Assembly: GCA_035995205.1 (NCBI GenBank) | Contig: DASYKS010000041.1 | Span: forward strand, 62,001-126,000 | From: DASYKS01 sp035995205 | Lineage (GTDB): Bacteria; Acidobacteriota; Thermoanaerobaculia; Multivoradales; UBA5704 | Reading direction: 5' to 3' | Length of the DNA stretch: 64,000 bases | Shown here: piece by piece, positions 51,461-59,434 of the stretch | Layout: each line of letters begins with the position of its first letter | Position numbering within the stretch: position 1 is the stretch's first letter | The notes under the pieces: generated by a model | Told to the model about the DNA's origin: nothing | Databases searched by the model: none | Seen by the model: the letters and a program-made list of their open reading frames with translations, nothing else | Position numbers and translations under genes: made by a program

Positions 51461-52698
51461 GGCGCCTCCCCGCGGTGAACGATCGCCTGGACGATGGTTC
51501 CACCGCCCGGCCGGGAGGATAGGCGCAGGCGACCGCCGTGGCGTTCCATCCGTTCGCGCATCGCGGTGATTCCGAGCCCTCCGCCGGCCGCGTCGGCCGG
51601 TCGCGACCTCCGGCGGTTCGGGTGGAAGCCGACGCCGTCGTCGACCACCCGGATCTCGATCCGCGACCCTTCTTGGGCGAGCAGCAGCGTCGCCTCTTCG
51701 ACCCGGGCGTGTTTGGCCACGTTGGCGAGCGCTTCTTGCGCCACCCGAAAGAGCGTGTGCTCCAGATCGTCGTCCTCTCCGTCGTAGCCGCGAAGGAGGA
51801 ATGCGACTTTGAGGCCGTCCTTGGCATGCTCGCGGATGAGATTGCGCAGCGCCGCGATCAGTCCGCCTTCGATCCGCGCGTCGGGATCGCCCGGCCCGAC
51901 CCGGTCGGCGAGCGGGGGAGAAGGCGGACTCAGCTCGGCAAGCAGGCTGCGCATCTCCGCGAGCGCCGCGCCGGACAGCTCGACCAGCCGCTCCGTGCGC
52001 CGCTCGCCTTCGGCCGGGTCGCGCTTCCAGGCGGGGGCCAGAGTCTGGGCGATCAGCGCCAGGCTGAACATCTTCTGGGTCACCGAGTCGTGCAGCTCGC
52101 GGGCGAGCCGGTTCCTCTCTTCGAGCACGGCGCTCTGTTGGACCCGCTCGTAGAGCCGGGCGTTTTCGATCGCGACCGCCGCATGACGGCCGAGCAGGCC
52201 GAGGATCTCGACGTCCTTCGCATCGAACGTGCGCGGCGGCGCGGCGCCGATGCCGAAAAAGCCGATCAACCGGTCGCGCCAGAAGATCGGCATACCGACG
52301 ACGGCGTTGGCCGCCAGCTCGGGCAGGTTCGGCAGCATCGGCTGCGGCGCCTGGTCGTAGCGGTCGAGCACCACGGCGGCGCGGCGCTCCAGCACCAGCC
52401 CGGCGAGGCCGACGCCGCAAGGCATCTCGCGACCCAGCTCGGCGACCGGCATGCGATAGATCGCCTCGGTGCGAAAGACCTCCCGCCGCTCGTCGTACAG
52501 GCCGATCGAGCCGTCCCTGGCGTCGAGCAGCTCGCAGGCGTGGCGGATGATCGAGGTGAGCAGCGGCCGCAGCTCCAGCTCGGAAGAAATCTCCTCGACC
52601 ACCTGGCGCAGGCCGTCGTAGCGGCGGACGAGCCGTTCGAGGCGATCGCTCTCCGCTCCGGCAACGGGAGGCGGATCGCCGGCGGGCCCGGGCTTCAT
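51457..52698 (-). CDS. Cytoplasmic GAF-domain sensor histidine kinase (HisKA_3)
   Basis: A 413-residue kinase without TM segments. A GAF domain (~35-185; DGSIGLYDERREVF and GMPIFWRDRLIGFFGIG) is followed by the HisKA_3 dimerisation helix with the phospho-His in NRLARELHDSVTQKMFSLAL (~201) and an HATPase domain (EALANVAKHARV, DDGVGFHPN, GGLGITAMRERM). It senses a soluble signal, possibly redox or a small molecule. Start ATG 52698 overlaps the thioesterase stop by 4 nt. Confidence 0.93.
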   Translation of the reverse strand: MKPGPAGDPPPVAGAESDRLERLVRRYDGLRQVVEEISSELELRPLLTSIIRHACELLDARDGSIGLYDERREVFRTEAIYRMPVAELGREMPCGVGLAGLVLERRAAVVLDRYDQAPQPMLPNLPELAANAVVGMPIFWRDRLIGFFGIGAAPPRTFDAKDVEILGLLGRHAAVAIENARLYERVQQSAVLEERNRLARELHDSVTQKMFSLALIAQTLAPAWKRDPAEGERRTERLVELSGAALAEMRSLLAELSPPSPPLADRVGPGDPDARIEGGLIAALRNLIREHAKDGLKVAFLLRGYDGEDDDLEHTLFRVAQEALANVAKHARVEEATLLLAQEGSRIEIRVVDDGVGFHPNRRRSRPADAAGGGLGITAMRERMERHGGRLRLSSRPGGGTIVQAIVHRGEAP

Positions 52699-53108
52699 GG
52701 CGCGTCGGGTTGGGGGGGCGCGATCGGAGTCGGCTGGCCTTGAGCGTCGACGTGGACGTAGACCACTTCCGCCTCCGTGACCTTCACCCGGACGTGCGCC
52801 TGCCGTCCGCTCTGGCGCTCCGCTTCGACCACGACGCGCACGGTGACCGACGTCCGGCCGAGCTTTTCGGTGGCGGTGTAGAACGACACCAGATCGCCGA
52901 CGTGGACCGGTTGATGGAAGACCACCTCGCGCATTGCGACGGTGACCAGGCGGCCGGCGCCATGGCGATGCGCCTCGACCGCGCCCGCCTGGTCGATGTA
53001 GGAGAGGATGATGCCGCCGAAAATCGTCCCCAAAGCGTTGGTTTCTTTGGGCATCATCACCACGCGGATCGCGGGCTGGCGCACTGTGTCCGGGTTTGGT
53101 TCGCTCAT
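52695..53108 (-). CDS. Acyl-CoA thioesterase (hot-dog fold, YciA-like)
   Basis: A 137-residue hot-dog thioesterase. The characteristic block is VVMMPKETNALGTIFGGIIL (with the N-x-x-GT-x-FGG active-site segment), followed by MREVVFHQPVHVGDLVSFYT. It hydrolyses acyl-CoAs. It is the first gene of an operon with a histidine kinase and response regulator (4-nt overlap), an unusual link that suggests the kinase responds to acyl-CoA or fatty-acid status. PAL-1 copy 3 lies just upstream. Confidence 0.9.
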   Translation of the reverse strand: MSEPNPDTVRQPAIRVVMMPKETNALGTIFGGIILSYIDQAGAVEAHRHGAGRLVTVAMREVVFHQPVHVGDLVSFYTATEKLGRTSVTVRVVVEAERQSGRQAHVRVKVTEAEVVYVHVDAQGQPTPIAPPQPDAP

Positions 53109-53117
53109 CGTTTTCCT

Positions 53118-53213
53118 CGCGCGGGGTAGTGGTTTCGTTGACCTCCTCGCTCCTTCGGGAGCCTTCGGCAGCGCCCAGTCGCTGCGGGGTCAACGAAACC
53201 ACTACCTCGCGCG
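53118..53213. repeat. Dispersed palindromic element PAL-1, copy 3 (reverse orientation)
   Basis: A 96-nt element in the divergent spacer between the thioesterase and ECF sigma genes. Arms of 26 nt (53118-53143 and 53188-53213) match with one mismatch and contain GTAGTGGTTTCGTTGACC. The core is the reverse complement of copies 1 and 2, with a few changes (GGCT to GGGC; GGCGCCC to GGCTCCC). Confidence 0.92.
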
Positions 53214-53221
53214 GTGCATGC

Positions 53222-53227
53222 TATCCT
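53222..53227 (+). promoter_or_regulatory. -10 box (TATCCT) of the ECF sigma operon, abutting PAL-1
   Basis: TATCCT starts 8 nt after the right edge of PAL-1 copy 3. The expected -35 position falls inside the PAL-1 arm (CCACTA). The leader to ATG 53294 would be ~60 nt. Confidence 0.5.
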
Positions 53228-53293
53228 AGCCCCGCCAAAGAGGAGCTTCAGCGCCTTTGCCCGGACGCAGCCCGACGGAAATCGGTCTCCCTG

Positions 53294-53890
53294 ATGCCAT
53301 CCCTCGCCACTCCCGAGACTGCTGCCGCTCCGGTGTCCGACGCCGTGCTGATCCGGCGCATCGGTGAGCGTCAGGCGGAGGCCCTCCAGGAGCTGTACCG
53401 GCGCCATGCGCCGAATCTACTCGCTCTGGGTAAAAGGATCCTAGGCGCCGTCGAGGATGCGGAGGAAGTTCTGCAAGAGGTCTTCCTGCGCGTCTGGCAG
53501 GAGCCCCTCCGCTACAACCCGGAGCGCTCGTCGGTTTCCACCTGGCTGGTGCTGATCATGCGCAGCCGGGCGATCGATCGCCTGCGCAACCGGCGGGTGG
53601 TGGAGAGGGCGCATGGAGCGGCGTACCAAGAGGCCGGCGATTCCTATACATCTCCCGAGGGAGTGGAAAACGTATTAGATCGACAGAGAGAGGGACGGGT
53701 GCGTTCCGAGCTTCTCGGCCTGCCGGCCGAGCAGCGTCAAGCGCTGGAGATGGCGTTCTTCGAGGGCCTCACCCAGAGCGAGATCTCCGAGAAAACGGGC
53801 ATCCCGTTGGGAACCGTGAAGACCCGAACGCTGCTGGCGATGAAAAAGCTGCGCAAGAACCTTCGCCAAGAGATTCGAGAGCTGCTGTGA
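53294..53890 (+). CDS. ECF-family RNA polymerase sigma factor (SigK-like)
   Basis: A 198-residue sigma factor. Region 2 is LQELYRRHAPNLLALGKRIL with AEEVLQEVFLRVWQEP, and region 4 is LPAEQRQALEMAFFEGLTQS then EISEKTGIPLGTVKTRTLLA. The next gene encodes an RskA-type anti-sigma factor, overlapping by 4 nt. ATG 53294 was chosen because the longer frame from 53096 crosses the promoter and PAL-1. It probably controls its own operon plus envelope or redox-stress genes. Confidence 0.93.
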   Translation: MPSLATPETAAAPVSDAVLIRRIGERQAEALQELYRRHAPNLLALGKRILGAVEDAEEVLQEVFLRVWQEPLRYNPERSSVSTWLVLIMRSRAIDRLRNRRVVERAHGAAYQEAGDSYTSPEGVENVLDRQREGRVRSELLGLPAEQRQALEMAFFEGLTQSEISEKTGIPLGTVKTRTLLAMKKLRKNLRQEIRELL

Positions 53891-54819
53891 CGACCGAAAC
53901 CGACAGCATGGCGCCCGATTCGGCCGATCCCGAGGACCAGGCGATCCTGGAAGCCCTCGATGCCCTGGCGTCCGGCGACGTCTCGGCGGCGGGATCCGCG
54001 GACGAAGCGCTACGCCGGCTCTACGTCGAGGTGCTCGGCCTGCTGCCGGCGAGCCTCGAACCTGTGGCTCCCTCCGACCGGGTATGGCAGCGCTTGGCGG
54101 CCGGGATTCAACTTCCGGCCCTGGCCGGCGAGTCGCCGAGCGAGGCTCCGGTTCCGCACGCCCAGATCGTGCCGATCCCTCCGGCGCCGGCCGTCACTTC
54201 GATCGCTCCTCCCACGGCCGCCCGGTCGACGACCGTTCCGTTCGCCCCGGCCAGTGGCTCCCGCGCGGCGATGAGGCGCCACTCCCGTTGGCCCCTGGCG
54301 CTCGCGGCGACTCTGGCCTTCGCGCTCGCCGGCCTGTCGCTCTACCTGCTGCGTAACCTCGACGAGCAGTCCGACCAGGTGGCGACGCTCTACGTGAGAC
54401 TGGCGGCGGCCGAACGGAAGGTGGCGGACGCGCACCAGGCGCAGGGAAAACTTTCCGAGATGGAAAAGAAGTACTCCTTGGTGACTGACCCGGAAGTGTC
54501 GATCAATCGGCTCTCGCCCGCCGGAGAGCAGGTCCAGCCGGGCGCCCGCGGCATCCTGTTCGTCGCCGCTGATCACAGCCACTGGGTCCTCGCCGTGGAA
54601 GGCCTCCAGCCGACACCGGCAGGCCAGGGCTACCAGCTCTGGTTCATGGGCGAGAGCACGGCGGTCTCCGGCGGCACCTTCTCCGCCCGCCCGGGCGAAG
54701 TGGTGAAGCTCTCCTCCGAGTCGATGCCGGCGGAGACCAAGGCGATCATGATCACCCTGGAGCCCGCGACGGGTTCGCCTCTGCCCTCCGGTCCGAAGGT
54801 GTTGGCGACGGTCGGTTGA
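53887..54819 (+). CDS. RskA-type membrane anti-sigma factor
   Basis: A 310-residue partner of the ECF sigma factor. The cytoplasmic N-terminus (~1-135) binds sigma but lacks the Cys/His zinc motif of ZAS domains. One TM helix follows (WPLALAATLAFALAGLSLYLL, ~138-158), then an extracytoplasmic RskA C-terminal domain (GQGYQLWFMGESTAVSGGTF and ITLEPATGSPLPSGPKVLAT). Regulated proteolysis of such proteins releases the sigma factor. GTG start within the sigma stop (GTGA). Confidence 0.88.
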   Translation: MTTETDSMAPDSADPEDQAILEALDALASGDVSAAGSADEALRRLYVEVLGLLPASLEPVAPSDRVWQRLAAGIQLPALAGESPSEAPVPHAQIVPIPPAPAVTSIAPPTAARSTTVPFAPASGSRAAMRRHSRWPLALAATLAFALAGLSLYLLRNLDEQSDQVATLYVRLAAAERKVADAHQAQGKLSEMEKKYSLVTDPEVSINRLSPAGEQVQPGARGILFVAADHSHWVLAVEGLQPTPAGQGYQLWFMGESTAVSGGTFSARPGEVVKLSSESMPAETKAIMITLEPATGSPLPSGPKVLATVG

Positions 54820-54964
54820 CCCGCATCCCTCAAAAAAGAAACGGTCTCCTTTGAGATCTCTCGACCCGTCATTCCGAGCGTGAGCGAGGAATCTGTGGGT
54901 TGGGTGGCTCAGATCCCATTGAGGCGAAGGGATAAAAGGCCACCCGGCCCCCGGATCCCTCGAT

Positions 54965-54983
54965 CCAGGAAGCGACTTCCTGG
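54965..54983. repeat. Hairpin and left inverted repeat flanking the Rpn gene
   Basis: CCAGGAAGCGACTTCCTGG is a perfect 8-bp hairpin. Its last 13 nt (54971-54983) are the exact reverse complement of 56075-56087 beyond the 3' end of the Rpn-family gene. Confidence 0.6.
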
Positions 54984-55081
54984 TCCATTGGGCGAGTGGG
55001 GGTGTCTGGGGGAATCGGCACGAAGTGCAAGGTCGAAAGGGGTCTTTTACGTCTTTAGCCCGGCGAAAGGAGAATTTCGCC

Positions 55082-56065
55082 GTGCCCCCACACGATCACC
55101 TGTTCAAATCGCTGTTCCGCGCGTTCTTCCGGGATCTCCTGCTCCTGTTGGACGCCCAACTCGCCGCGTGGCTCCCGGCCGGAGCGGAGGTCGAATTCCG
55201 CGACAAGGAGCTGATTCCGGATTCCCCCCAGGAGGAGCACCGGACTGTCGATCTCCTCGGTGCGATCCCGGATCCGGTGGGAGGATGCCAGTTCTTGGTC
55301 CACGTAGAGATCGAGAGGAAGGCCGGGAAGGAGATCGGTCGGCGCCTTTGGGATTACTCGATCCGCCTGCGCGGTCACTATCCGGAGGCGTCGATCTCCC
55401 TGGTCGTCTTCCTCCGCGGCGGCCCGCCGGGAGCCGTCTGGCAGACTCACGTCGAGGAAACGGCCGGACTCGAAGTCGCCCGCTTCCGCTATCTCTCGTT
55501 TGGCCTGTCGAGGCTCCCGGCCGAACACCTGCTCGCCCGTCCGGAGCCACTTGCCTGGGGGCTCGCGGCTCTCGCCAGACCCGGCGCTCTCGGGCGCGCG
55601 AGGGTCAAGTTCGAGGCGCTGAAGAAGATCGCGAATGCGCACATCGGCGAGCACCACCGGTTATTGTTGTTGAATTGTGTCGAAACCTACCTACCCTTGA
55701 AAGGACGCGATGCGGAGGAGTACGCTTCTCTGGCAAGCGCCCGAAGATCTCCGGAGATGAAAGCTATGCAAATGACCTGGGCCGATCGAATCGAAGCAAA
55801 AGGAGTCGAGAAGGGGCTCTCAACCGGTTTGGAGAAGGGCCGAAAGCAAGGCCTCAAACTGGGCCTGGAGAAAGGGATTGAGCAAGGATCGCTGGCGGCC
55901 GCCGACCGACTGCGCCGCACGGTGGTCCGCCTGCTTCGTCAGCGCTTCGGAAGGGTGCCCGCGCCGCTACGGAAGCGTCTGGCAGCGATCCGCACGGTCG
56001 ACGAGCTGGGTGCGATCGCGGATCGGATCTTCGAGGTCCAATCGATCGATGAGTTGGCTAAGTAG
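55082..56065 (+). CDS. Rpn-family (PD-(D/E)XK) nuclease/putative transposase
   Basis: A 327-residue protein of the Rpn/PDDEXK group. PHDHLFKSLFRAFFRDLLLL is the family opening. The nuclease core is KELIPDSPQEEHRTVDLLG ... FLVHVEIERKAGKEIGRRLW, giving the D-x(n)-ExK-like pattern (E-I-E-R-K). The C-terminal part holds a helix of KG/EKG repeats (EKGLSTGLEKGRKQGLKLGL). Rpn proteins are DNA endonucleases linked to recombination and phage defence. AAAGGAG 9 nt upstream fixes GTG 55082 over the longer frame from 55025. It is bracketed by 13-nt inverted repeats, suggesting past mobility. Confidence 0.8.
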   Translation: MPPHDHLFKSLFRAFFRDLLLLLDAQLAAWLPAGAEVEFRDKELIPDSPQEEHRTVDLLGAIPDPVGGCQFLVHVEIERKAGKEIGRRLWDYSIRLRGHYPEASISLVVFLRGGPPGAVWQTHVEETAGLEVARFRYLSFGLSRLPAEHLLARPEPLAWGLAALARPGALGRARVKFEALKKIANAHIGEHHRLLLLNCVETYLPLKGRDAEEYASLASARRSPEMKAMQMTWADRIEAKGVEKGLSTGLEKGRKQGLKLGLEKGIEQGSLAAADRLRRTVVRLLRQRFGRVPAPLRKRLAAIRTVDELGAIADRIFEVQSIDELAK

Positions 56066-56074
56066 ATAGCACCT

Positions 56075-56087
56075 CCAGGAAGTCGCT
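56075..56087. repeat. Right inverted repeat flanking the Rpn gene
   Basis: CCAGGAAGTCGCT, 10 nt after the Rpn gene stop, is the exact reverse complement of AGCGACTTCCTGG at 54971-54983. Confidence 0.6.
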
Positions 56088-56185
56088 CTACGCCCCCCAG
56101 GCCGCCCATTACGGAACAGGAAGCGGCTTCTCGGCTCGTGGACCGCGGACCTCGTTCTCGCTCGGGATGACGGCAGGGGCGGTGC

Positions 56186-56191
56186 TACGCT
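56186..56191 (+). promoter_or_regulatory. -10-like box (TACGCT) of the FAD-linked oxidase gene
   Basis: TACGCT lies 10 nt before GTG 56202 with no Shine-Dalgarno. Confidence 0.35.
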
Positions 56192-56201
56192 TCTGCGCGA
56201 A

Positions 56202-57602
56202 GTGAATTCGACCGGTTCCCAAGAAGTCATCACCACCTTTCGCGCGCTCCTCTCCAACGTCCAGGTATTGGACGACGAGGACTCGCGTGCCGTCTACGGC
56301 ACCGACTGGACCCGGGTCTTCCCACCCGACCCGCTCGCCATCGTCTTTCCCCGGTCGGTCGAAGAGGTCGCGGCCATCATCCAGTTCGCCAATCAACGTC
56401 GCCTGCGCCTCGTGCCGTCGGGAGGCCGGACGGGGCTCTCCGGCGGGGCGGTCGCGGCGCGGCGCGAGATCGTGGTTTCTCTCCGCGACATGAACCGGAT
56501 CCTGGACTTCTCGGCCGTGGATCGCACCGTGCGGGTCGAGGCGGGGGTCGTGACCGCCGCGGTGCAGGCCTATGCGCGGGAGCGCGATCTTTTCTTTCCC
56601 ATCGATTTCGCCGCCGCGGGCTCGGCGCAGATCGGCGGTAACGTGGCAACCAACGCGGGGGGAGTGCGGGTCGTGCGCTACGGCTCGATGCGCGATTGGG
56701 TGGCGGGATTGAAAGTCGTCACCGGAAGCGGCGAGATCCTGGATCTGAACCGCGGCCTGGTGAAGAACGCGACCGGCTACGACCTGCGCCACCTGTTCGT
56801 CGGCAGCGAAGGGACGCTCGGGATCGTCGTCGAAGCGACTCTTCGCCTCACCGATCCCCCCAGGCCTCGCGCGGTGCTGGTGGCCGGGGTGGCCGAGTTT
56901 CGAGCCCTGGTCGATTTGTTCGTCGAGCTTCGAAGCTCGGTGACGCTCGGCGCCTACGAATTCTTCTCCGAGACGGCGCTTGCTTCGGTGCTCGCGGCAA
57001 AAAATCTGAAATCGCCCCTCGGCCAACCCTCGCCGTTCTACGCCCTCGCCGAGGTCGAGGCCCCCGACGAAGCGGCGCTCGCTCCGGCGCTCCAGGTTTT
57101 GGAGCGTGCGATGTCCACCGGCCCGGTGACCGACGCCGTGGTGGCGCGCGAGGAAGGCGAGTGCCGCCGGCTCTGGCAGCTGCGCGAATCGATCTCCGAG
57201 ACGATCGCGCCCCGCCTGCCGTACAAGAACGACCTCTCGGTCATCATCTCGGCGCTCCCCGAGTTTCTCGCCGCGGCGGACGCGCTCGTTGCCGAAAGCT
57301 ACCCGGGCTGGGAGATCCTCTGGTACGGCCACATCGGCGACGGCAATCTGCATCTCAACATCCTCCGCCCCGAGAACGTCTCGCGGGAGGAATTCCTCTC
57401 CCATTGCGATCGAGTGACCGAGCGGATCTCTTCGCTTGCCGGCCGTTTCGGCGGCAGCGTCTCGGCGGAACACGGTGTCGGTCTGCTCAAGAAGAAGGTG
57501 CTCCGCCACAGCCGGAGCGCCGAGGAGATCGAGCTGATGCGGGGCATCAAGAAGGTCTTCGATCCGAACGGCATCTTGAATCCGGGCAAGCTCTTCTCTT
57601 AG
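56202..57602 (+). CDS. FAD-binding oxidoreductase, GlcD/D-lactate dehydrogenase family
   Basis: A 466-residue flavoprotein. The N-terminal PCMH-type FAD domain shows LVPSGGRTGLSGGAVAARRE (~70), FPIDFAAAGSAQIGGNVATN and AGGVRVVRYGSMRDWV. The C-terminal substrate domain has WYGHIGDGNLHLNIL (metal/substrate His) and SVSAEHGVGLLKKK near the end, with FDPNGILNPGKLF as the usual terminus. It oxidises a D-2-hydroxyacid (glycolate, D-lactate or D-2-hydroxyglutarate); no glcE or glcF partner follows, which favours a stand-alone D-2-hydroxyacid dehydrogenase. Overlaps convergent ampD by 4 nt. Confidence 0.9.
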   Translation: MNSTGSQEVITTFRALLSNVQVLDDEDSRAVYGTDWTRVFPPDPLAIVFPRSVEEVAAIIQFANQRRLRLVPSGGRTGLSGGAVAARREIVVSLRDMNRILDFSAVDRTVRVEAGVVTAAVQAYARERDLFFPIDFAAAGSAQIGGNVATNAGGVRVVRYGSMRDWVAGLKVVTGSGEILDLNRGLVKNATGYDLRHLFVGSEGTLGIVVEATLRLTDPPRPRAVLVAGVAEFRALVDLFVELRSSVTLGAYEFFSETALASVLAAKNLKSPLGQPSPFYALAEVEAPDEAALAPALQVLERAMSTGPVTDAVVAREEGECRRLWQLRESISETIAPRLPYKNDLSVIISALPEFLAAADALVAESYPGWEILWYGHIGDGNLHLNILRPENVSREEFLSHCDRVTERISSLAGRFGGSVSAEHGVGLLKKKVLRHSRSAEEIELMRGIKKVFDPNGILNPGKLFS

Positions 57603-58168
57603 AGGAGCCGCCGGTAGCGCTGCCAATCGAAGCACGGGCCCGGGTCGGTTTTCCGGCCGGGGGCGATGTCCGAATGCCCGACGATCTCCTCGATCGGGTA
57701 GGTGCTTTGCAGAGCGCGGGTAAGCCGCGCGAGGCGCAGGTACTGCTTCCCTGTGTACCGGCGGTCGTCGCACCCTTCGAGCTCGACGCCGAGCGAAAAA
57801 TCGTTGCAGGCGTCTCGCCCGCGCCAGGACGAGACCCCCGCGTGCCAGGCCCGCTTGGCGCAGGGGACGAGCTGGATCAGCTCTCCGCCCCGGCGGATAA
57901 AAAAGTGCGCCGAGACCTTGAGGTCCGCGATCGTGGCGAAGAAGGAATGCCCGGCGGGGTCGAGCCGGTTGGTGAAGAAGTCCAGGACCGCCTCGCCCCC
58001 GAACTCGCCCGGCGGCAGGCTGATCGCGTGGATCACCAGCAGGCGCACGACGCTCCCCAAGGGGCGGTCGTCGCAGTTGGGGGACGGGACGCGGCTGGCG
58101 CCCGAGAGCCACCCTTCCGGGCTGACCTCAGGATTGGCCCGCCGGGCGGGCGAGCGGCGTTTCTCCAT
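57599..58168 (-). CDS. ampD: 1,6-anhydro-N-acetylmuramyl-L-alanine amidase AmpD
   Basis: A 189-residue Zn amidase of peptidoglycan recycling. Zinc ligands: LVIHAISLPPGEFGG (His ~46), GHSDIAPGRKTDPGPCFDW (His and Asp near ~165), and the catalytic VELEGCDD Glu region. The N-terminal 35 residues are extra. No signal peptide, so it acts in the cytoplasm. TATCCT lies 10 nt before the ATG with no Shine-Dalgarno. Divergent from the thiolase gene. Confidence 0.93.
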   Translation of the reverse strand: MEKRRSPARRANPEVSPEGWLSGASRVPSPNCDDRPLGSVVRLLVIHAISLPPGEFGGEAVLDFFTNRLDPAGHSFFATIADLKVSAHFFIRRGGELIQLVPCAKRAWHAGVSSWRGRDACNDFSLGVELEGCDDRRYTGKQYLRLARLTRALQSTYPIEEIVGHSDIAPGRKTDPGPCFDWQRYRRLL

Positions 58169-58178
58169 GGCGTCGAAT

Positions 58179-58184
58179 AGGATA
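58179..58184 (-). promoter_or_regulatory. -10 box (TATCCT) of ampD, likely leaderless
   Basis: TATCCT on the minus strand, then 10 nt, then ATG 58168; no Shine-Dalgarno. Confidence 0.45.
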
Positions 58185-58240
58185 TGCGAGGGGTCGCGCT
58201 TTTCGGCCCCGGCCGATGCCTAATGAGTTGAGGAGGCTTG

Positions 58241-59428
58241 ATGGACATTCGTAACCTGGTTCTCGTCGACGGGGTCCGCACCCCGATGATTTCTTACAAC
58301 GGCGATTTCGCCGAGATCACCGCGATCGACCTCGCCGCGCACGCGGCAAAAGCGCTGTTCGAGCGGACCGGCATCGCGCCCTCCGAGATCGACCAGACGT
58401 TCGTGGGCAACGCGCTTCAGACTTCGTCCGACGCGATCTACGGCGCGCGCCACGTGGCACTGAAATCGGGAGTGCCGAAGGAGGCCCCGGCGCTGACGGT
58501 CAATCGGCTGTGCGGCTCGGGCATCCAGTCGGTGATCTCCGGCGCGCATGCGATTTTGGTCGGCGAGGCCGCGACCTGCCTGGTCGGCGGGATGGAGAAC
58601 ATGTCGCAGGCGCCGCACGTGATCCGCGGCGCGCGGAAGGGTTTCCGGCTCGGCCAGGGAGCGCTTGAAGATCTGTTGATGTCTTCGCTCAACGACCCGT
58701 TCTGCGGCTGCTACATGGCGCAGACCAGCAACAACCTGGCGCGGGATTACTCTATCTCGCGCGAGGAGCAGGACGCCTTCGCGATCCGTTCGCAGCAGCG
58801 CGCCGGGGCCGCCTGGAGCAACGGCAAGCTGGCCGAAGAGGTGGCGCCGCTCGAAGTCGGAAAGGGCAAACGCGCCAAGAAGGTCGAGCGCGACGACCAC
58901 ATGCGTCCCGAGACCACGATGGAGGATCTCGCCGGCTTGCCGACCGCGTTCGACAAGGACGGTTTCGTCACGGCGGGCAATGCCTCGGGGATCGTCGACG
59001 GCGCAGCGATGATGGTGCTTTCGACGGAAGAGCGGGCGGCGGAGCGCGGCTGGCAGCCGATGGCGCGCATCCTCTCCTGGGCCGTCGTGGGGGTCGAGCC
59101 GTCGCGCATGGGGATCGGTCCGGCCCCTGCCATTCGCGCCGCATTGAAGAAGGCCGGCATGGAGCTTCCCGATCTCGACCTGATCGAGATCAACGAGGCG
59201 TTCGCGGGCCAGATCCTCGCGGTGATCAAGGATCTCGATCTCGACGTCGAAAAGCTGAACGTGAACGGCGGAGCGATCGCTCTCGGCCATCCGCTGGGCG
59301 CCTCGGGAACGCGGCTGCTGATCACGCTCGCCAAGGAGCTGAAGCGCCGCGGCGGGGGCACCGGGGTGGCTTCGGCCTGCATCGGCGGGGGCCAAGGGAT
59401 CGCGATGATCGTGGAGTCGATCGCGTAA
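58241..59428 (+). CDS. Acetyl-CoA C-acetyltransferase (thiolase)
   Basis: A 395-residue thiolase. Catalytic Cys in TVNRLCGSGIQSVISGAH (~88), His in NGGAIALGHPLGASGTRLL (~347) and Cys in VASACIGGGQGIAMIVE (~377). It condenses two acetyl-CoA to acetoacetyl-CoA or cleaves 3-ketoacyl-CoA. GAGGAGG lies 4 nt before ATG 58241; the in-frame TTG just before was not used. An SDR reductase follows after 6 nt, so the pair could make 3-hydroxybutyryl-CoA (polyhydroxyalkanoate route) or serve fatty-acid oxidation. Confidence 0.93.
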   Translation: MDIRNLVLVDGVRTPMISYNGDFAEITAIDLAAHAAKALFERTGIAPSEIDQTFVGNALQTSSDAIYGARHVALKSGVPKEAPALTVNRLCGSGIQSVISGAHAILVGEAATCLVGGMENMSQAPHVIRGARKGFRLGQGALEDLLMSSLNDPFCGCYMAQTSNNLARDYSISREEQDAFAIRSQQRAGAAWSNGKLAEEVAPLEVGKGKRAKKVERDDHMRPETTMEDLAGLPTAFDKDGFVTAGNASGIVDGAAMMVLSTEERAAERGWQPMARILSWAVVGVEPSRMGIGPAPAIRAALKKAGMELPDLDLIEINEAFAGQILAVIKDLDLDVEKLNVNGGAIALGHPLGASGTRLLITLAKELKRRGGGTGVASACIGGGQGIAMIVESIA

Positions 59429-59434
59429 AACCCA

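Noticed and set aside
54820..54960. Rho-independent terminator after the anti-sigma gene
   Set aside because: CTCAAA/TTTGAG can pair, but the loop is long and no T-run follows; the CATTCCGAGCG..GAGGAAT motif nearby is a common intergenic repeat.
56109..58112. A 667-codon open frame antisense to the FAD-linked oxidase
   Set aside because: Shadow of the oxidase and ampD; composition is low-complexity Arg/Ala/Gly.
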